From: Membranipora membranacea
Lineage: Eukaryota > Bryozoa > Gymnolaemata > Cheilostomatida > Membraniporidae
Assembly: GCA_914767715.1 (NCBI GenBank)
Contig: OU612065.1
Span: forward strand, 29,138,001 to 29,202,000
Direction of reading: 5' to 3'
DNA length: 64,000 nt
Shown: positions 58,518 through 64,000 of the stretch, piece after piece
Numbering within the stretch: the first letter of the stretch is position 1
How the letters are laid out: each line of letters begins with the position of its first letter
Notes under the pieces: generated by a model
Database searches by the model: none
Told to the model about the DNA's origin: nothing
Seen by the model: the letters and a program-made list of their open reading frames with translations, nothing else
Position numbers and translations under genes: made by a program

Positions 58518-61500
58518 ATGTCTCACAAAACCCTGATATTCACCTTGATTGATATACTACTATTCTTCACAGTTTTGACACAACAAGTAGATGCAGCGCA
58601 GTGTGGGGTAGGTGGTTATCATTTCGTCAATGTCTGGGCGGTTGAACTCCACAACAAACTTGCAACATCTGAGGTTGCTGCCTTAGCTAAAGAACATGGA
58701 TTTATTCATCATGGAGAGGTAAGCTTCACTAATCTGTTCACTCCCAGTTTTGTTGATTGAAAATTAAAGTTGATAAAGTGGTAAAGGATAACAGCGGTGG
58801 CCGGGCAGCAATGAGCCAGCCAGTGCAGGTTCAATACAGGAGATAATGGCTAAATTGTGTCAGTGTGAGTGGCGCTAATGATATCATTTATCCAAAACTG
58901 AAGCTGAAGCCTTGCTTACAGCATAAGGTCAAATCTAAGCGCGTTTTTTTTCCAAAGAAATTAAAACAAAAAAGGGGCCTTTGAGATAAGGCTAATATAG
59001 ATGATTGGAGAGGGACATATGTCAAATTTCAGTGGACATGGAATAACTTTCTGTTTAGAAAAAATGTATTGAAGTTAAGTTTCTTGATCTGTTCTGATAG
59101 GCTTTCGATTTGTTCTACATTTTTAGATTGTTCCAGACACAAATATTCATGAATTTTCCCATCCATTAGTTGATCACTGCTCTTATCAATCTTCTGAGAA
59201 CCATACAAATACTCTTCATCGGCACCCAACGGTAAGATGAGTAGCATTATTCAAACAGGTCTGAGCAGAGCATGCATATAATAGTATTAATGTTACAGGG
59301 CCAAGTTTAGGCACTAGTAAGGGTCATAATCACAGTCCAGAGATATCATACAAATTTCTAAGAATTTCAGACCAGACTTGAGAAAAAAAGCAGTGTCAAT
59401 GCTATGTATCTTGATTTATCTCCAATGTTGCTTTGGGAATTCTATTGTAATTTTTCTGGAATCACAGCAACACCTGCATATCCAAACCCAGTTCATAATT
59501 AATAAACGAATCATTCATATTTCAGACATTAGTAACACACTGATTTTGAGATTACACTATTAACATGTGTATCTCTGATCGATAGAGCTTCTGTCGTAAA
59601 TATTGGGTCACCTACATTCGGCTGAAAGAGAGGACAACTTTGATTTTATCAAAAAGACATGATCGAATCACAATTACCTAGCTCTGCATCAATACCAACT
59701 CTTTCTTCTCTCTTCTAAGCTTAGGCTAACAATACACAGTTTCGATGTTACTTTTTTTGTCAAAAATATGTACTAAATGCTCTTCTTAAACTCTTAATAG
59801 GCAAGATTAGGTTTTCTAAAGTAAAATTTAATTATTTTAACAAGAAATATGAAAATGATAAGTGTATATCCAAAAGTTTGGGTAATCATCCATACGTCTC
59901 TTGAACACTGAATTTCAGCTGCCCTGAGGCTAGGTGAATTAATTCACGCTCTATCGATCAGAGATATACATGCAATAGTATATAACGTGATCAGTGTGCA
60001 TTGGTAAGCCAAATCTTGATGAATTCAATGCCACACAAATACTTTAAGATGGCTAACGCAGCCCAACATTTATTTTGTCTTGATATGTGCTAGGAATTAT
60101 TTGGTTCTTTTCACCAAACAGATAAAGCGTGCCAAACAGCAAATAGCCAGAGTGAGAGTGATCAACTCCCGCCAACTGGAGCCTAACATATCATTCAGTG
60201 ATCCTCTTTGGAGAAGCACATGGAACTTGGTAAGTTTGCTTTTTGAATGAACTGTTGACATTTTTCTCTGCATTGTTAACGGTGCAAACATCTGGAATGA
60301 AATAAGTAATTGCCAGAAATATAAAGTATGCCCTCCTAAAACATCAAAAAACTGCTTTCCTGCATTTGAAAGCTCAGGCTTTGGCTTCCTATGGGGAGTC
60401 AGTTTCTGTCTGATAATGGTATTGCCCCAGTTACAGCAATTCAGCAATATTCTATTGTTTACGCTTAGCTTAGCGGAAACCTTATAACTCATTAAAGCTT
60501 ACGAAAAATACTGGCTATGGCAAAAGTGCTATACCATAACAACATGTTTGGGCTTTGGCAGATTCGTTTTTGTCAATTAAGCAAACTAATAGTCACCCAC
60601 AGCAAAATCAAGGAGATGTGTCATAATTCAGCATTATTTATTGTTGATGAATGGAGTTAGGCATCAAATAATCAACGATTTGTGACAATAAAACGACACG
60701 ACTACATGAAAGCCTACTATACTGTACGGTATTGCAGAACAGAGGTATCGAGAGCACTTCCTATGATATAAATGTAATACCAGCGTGGCTTAATGGTTAT
60801 ACAGGAAGAGGAGTTGTGGTTTCTGTCGTTGATACTGGACTTCAGACTGATCATCCGGACTTACTATCAAACTATGTTTGTACAATTTATAATTATTGTA
60901 GATTGAAAAATATTTGGTTGACCTTATGGCCCCTATTGACCCTCTTTTGGTTTGAAAGTTTTTGCTTATTGGTATTTCCTAACCGAGAGCCTGGTCTCTT
61001 GATTATAGCATATTTATGCCATGAGACAACATATCAACTGTCCTTGCACTGTTTGCCTTCAGATATTCTCTTTTGATGGCAGTGCTATCCTATGATGGGT
61101 TATACGCACAACCTGGCATTGTTATATCAGGGAGTGGTTCTCAGAATGAAGTTCACTTGCTTTCATAGGATTCAGCTGCGAGTACAGATGTTATCTCTAA
61201 CGATGCTGATCCCACACCTGGCTCAGGAATTGTCGACAACCATGGTACACGATGTGCAGGGATTATAGCTTCAGCTGCCAACAACTCCTACTGCAGTGTT
61301 GGGATAGCTTACAATACTAAGATTGGAGGTAGTTAGTCATTATTGATGGAAGCTATAATTCTAACCCTTTCAAGCATATCAAAACATGCTAACAAAACAT
61401 AAAAAATTAAGGAAAAGATGAAGTAAATGATGAAAAAATCTGCAAATAAACATATATTATATGTATGGTACCATATTTTAATTTTATGCTGAGATATATA

Positions 61501-62541
61501 GTTTAATTAATTAGTATTCGCTTTTACCCATCAAATCATACAGGTCCCAAGCGTCTGTAATACAAATGTAATGTGACATTTACATAGCGATAGAAAATAT
61601 TGGAGTATCTTCAATTTGCTTGAAATTATGCATTTGCTTTATATAGGAATTCGCCTTCTAACTGGCAGCGGACGGCTCACAACTGTTGATTCAAGTGAAG
61701 CAAGAGCACTTTCCTTCAACAGAGACTACATCGACATATATACTAACAGCTGGGGCTCTGGGAAATATTATGATGTTGATGGGCCCGATGAGATGGCTAA
61801 ACGTGCACTGCAGGAAGGTGTAACCAAGGTATGTTCATCTGCTATACTTTACCATTATCTTGACAATCATCTCTGACAACACTCTTTTTGAATAATAAGA
61901 TTCCTGTTTTATTGCGGCCACAAACAGAATATATATTTATATGCTTAAGTTATGATAGAGGCTTTCCATAGGGTAGGTTCCTTAATTTCAAGATATTAAT
62001 TGTACAAAGACTTCAATACTCCTTCTGTCCGTTTGTTCATTCATTCAGGGAAGGAATGGAAAGGGGAACATATTTGTTTTTGCTGCTGGTAATGGAGGAT
62101 CAGTTGACTATTGCTCTTGTGATGGGTATGTCAACAGTGTATATACGATATCAGTGACTGGTGCAACTGAGAGAAATATGCCACCCATTTACCTAGAGGA
62201 GTGCCCGTCAATTCTAGTGACTGCTTACACTGGCCCGGAAGGAAATAGTTCTCTAAGGGAGGTAAAAACGGCTGCTCACTCATTCTTTGCACTCTCATTC
62301 AGTGATTACTGAATATTGATTGATAGATATAATGAAACGCTAGTGATATTCATTAAGTTCTGGTTACTGACACATGGACAGACTAGTTATTGCATTGAAT
62401 GACTTAGCGGGATTCGAGTGTACAACTTAGACAAGTTAATAGCAGGCTAGTTAGTACCATCCCACACCCTTTTTTCCTTGGAATGGCAAGATGGCACCAT
62501 TCATTTAGCAGAGGGCGTAATTGGTTTGAGTCTCACCGGGA

Positions 62542-62577
<36 letters not shown>

Positions 62578-64000
62578 AATCCAGATTTGAGTTGTCCCCC
62601 ACCCATATGCTGCTGGCTTATAGGCCAATGACGTGATTATCATATAAGGCTTATAATTAGCCAGCACCTTACTTATTATGCTCTCGCACCGCAATCTATA
62701 GTCTAAACCCTAAACTATCTTTCTAAAATGACTGACACTGATCATTTAGAATTAGTCACCTGATCATTTGACTGAATTCTTACCTGAGATTGAAATAATA
62801 TATAGTAAAGTAAAGGCAAGTAGAAACCACCATTTTCATTGTCTACAAGCACAGACATGTTGTAGATTGTGACAACTACTATTGGAGGAGAATGTATGTC
62901 ATCATTTAGTGGCACCTCAGCAGCTGCACCTCAAGTTACCGGCGTCATAGCACTAGCCCTAGAGGCCAAGTAAGAATTATGACTTTTTTTTTCCGAGAAC
63001 GTCTTCATATTACCAGTTGGTTCGTAACTCGCCCTGTCAAGAAAGCAATACATCATAAAAGTTAGCAGTGTGAATTTCTCTCAAAATTGTTTTAATAAAA
63101 GCTTATCTGACTCTCAGTTTCATTGTGACACCAAATCAAATATTTTTTCTTTCAGCCCGAATTTGACATGGAGAGATGTAAAACACTTGATAGTGTTAAC
63201 AGCAAACCCTGCTCCTCTGCTTACATCAGGAGAATTCCATACAAACGGTGCTGGTAGAAAAGGTATGCAGATATGGAATATCAGTCTAAGCATATGCTAT
63301 GGTAAAAACCTCAGGATTAGGAGGTGGCTCAGTTGGTTAGAGCGCCGGACTTCAACACGCAAGTGTTGAAGGTTGTGGGTTCGAATCCCACTGCAGTCCA
63401 TCTTCTACTGGGGATTGGTTGGCCCCCAGGTGTGCTCCGACCTGCCTACAAACAGAGAGCAAATTGGTGCAGTAATTTCAGCCTCGCCAATAAGGCATTA
63501 GTATATCGCCGCCCATGCCTCGGGATGGGCGAGTGATAAGACATCCGATTTTAATCAACCTTTTGAATCAACCTTTTAATCAACAACCATAGAATTATTT
63601 TATATTAATCCTCTGTTCACAACAATTAATGACTGTGGGTGTTGAAGACATTTATTTATTGCATCTATACAACACAGAGATGAGAACACGGATTTTGATC
63701 ATGTTTTACAGAAAGGCTCTGCTGCTAATTCATAAAAAGTATTAGCCCACTAAGCCATAAAAACAGCTAAATTGCTTAGTCATCAATTGTCATACAAACT
63801 TTTATGCCAGATTACGCAATAAGATATGTGAAGTTCTTTTTCACAGACAATGTTTGATTGCATACTTCTGATTTTACCAGTGAGCCACAAATTTGGATTT
63901 GGATTGATTGATGGTCATGCTATGGTTGATGCAGCTTTGAGATGGAGTCTTGTACCTAAGCAGCTTACATTTCGTTCTAGGACACAGCGACCTGATATGT
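58518..64000 (+). CDS. PCSK: Kexin/furin-type proprotein convertase, 3' end beyond window
   Basis: Exons: 58518-58718, 59127-59231, 60122-60229, 60738-60875, 61169-61328, 61647-61828, 62049-62261, 62866-62969, 63156-63262 and 63881 to the edge. They join in frame to 479 residues so far. A signal peptide covers about 1-28, then a prodomain (FVNVWAVELHNK, LAKEHGF). The subtilisin-like domain has Asp170 (SVVDTGLQTDHPDL), His209 (NHGTRCAG), Asn313 (AAGNGG) and Ser387 (SGTSAAAP), so it should be active. The P domain lies past the edge. Family members cleave precursors at basic sites in the secretory pathway. Two oddities: the usual DDG is DTG, and the prodomain end (QQIARVRVINSRQLEP) lacks an R-x-K/R-R site. 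The start is set at the first ATG before the signal peptide; the frame is open further upstream without an ATG. Confidence 0.94.
59548..59986. mobile_element. Terminal-inverted-repeat element, ATCTCTGATTGATAGAG family, copy 2
   Basis: The left arm GATTACACTATTAACATGTG leads into TATCTCTGATCGATAGAG. The inverted right arm is CTCTATCGATCAGAGATATA then CATGCAATAGTATATAAC. The inner GGCTAGGTGAATTAATTCAC is shared with the copy at 33122-33310, but the interior here is about 250 bases longer. It lies in the convertase intron between the exons ending at 59231 and starting at 60122. Confidence 0.75.
62547..62578 (+). repeat. GATT tetranucleotide microsatellite
   Basis: About seven and a half GATT/TTGA units in a convertase intron. 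The preceding GGTTTGAGTCTCACC resembles a B-box, so this could be the tail of a decayed SINE. Confidence 0.85.
63319..63585 (+). mobile_element. tRNA-derived SINE, full-length copy B
   Basis: Nearly identical to 25478-25735 from the tRNA-like head (A-box TGGCTCAGTTGG, B-box GGTTCGAATCC) to the ATGCCTCGGGATGGG segment. The 3' tail is three or so TTTTAATCAACC-type repeats, one more than the other copy. It lies in the last visible convertase intron, just after the exon ending at 63262. The high similarity of the two copies suggests recent activity. Confidence 0.92.

Noticed and set aside
58801-58850. B-box-like GCAGGTTCAATAC in a convertase intron
   Set aside because: An A-box and element boundaries could not be placed, so it is too weak to call a SINE.
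63319-63395. Possible functional tRNA gene (A- and B-boxes present)
   Set aside because: The acceptor stem does not pair, and the same head occurs in other copies followed by the same SINE body and tail.
1-64000. Search for CRISPR arrays, prokaryotic operons, phage or viral genes and intact transposases
   Set aside because: None seen. The direct repeats are tandem satellites or simple repeats without spacers of constant length, and no mobile element here carries an enzyme gene.

Overview
This is an animal nuclear genome window. It is AT-rich, its genes are split into many small exons by GT-AG introns of about 0.1 to 3.3 kb, and it is full of short non-autonomous mobile elements. It holds a tandem two-PDZ X11/Mint scaffold, an SLC6 transporter, a kexin-type proprotein convertase and a cluster of single-exon seven-transmembrane receptors, all metazoan families. 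A marine or basal invertebrate such as a sponge would fit, but the phylum cannot be fixed from the sequence alone. There are no bacterial operons, phage genes or CRISPR arrays.

Layout. 0-4 kb: no gene; MITE-like elements, tRNA-derived SINE sequence and a roughly 106-bp tandem array with tRNA T-arm-like units. 4.1-6.7 kb (+): five-exon secreted CUB-like protein with a probable GPI-anchor tail. 9.46-24.3 kb (-): complete 15-exon SLC6 transporter of 700 residues. 24.4-29.7 kb: no recognised gene; SINE, hairpin and terminal-inverted-repeat elements. 29.75-43.1 kb (+): complete 14-exon X11/Mint (APBA) adaptor of 1009 residues. 44.1-57.3 kb: three intact intronless 7TM receptor genes (two -, one +) and at least two receptor pseudogenes. 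Among them lie isolated splice-flanked exon fragments of other genes: a furin-like cysteine-rich exon, the 3' end of an SLC22-type transporter, and two tail exons with trafficking-signal-like motifs. This stretch also carries an inverted segmental duplication. 58.5 kb to the end (+): a proprotein convertase gene with ten exons visible, cut by the window edge.

All four multi-exon models were built by hand. Reading frame is kept across every junction, which strongly supports them. The SLC6 protein ends in a class I PDZ-ligand-like tail and its divergent neighbour encodes a PDZ scaffold; a working link is only a speculation. The most unusual signals are the divergent receptor family with duplicated and decaying members, the convertase with altered specificity-pocket residues and no basic autoprocessing site, a SINE split by a 169-bp element with a perfect 10-bp target duplication, and several families of perfect or near-perfect hairpins.
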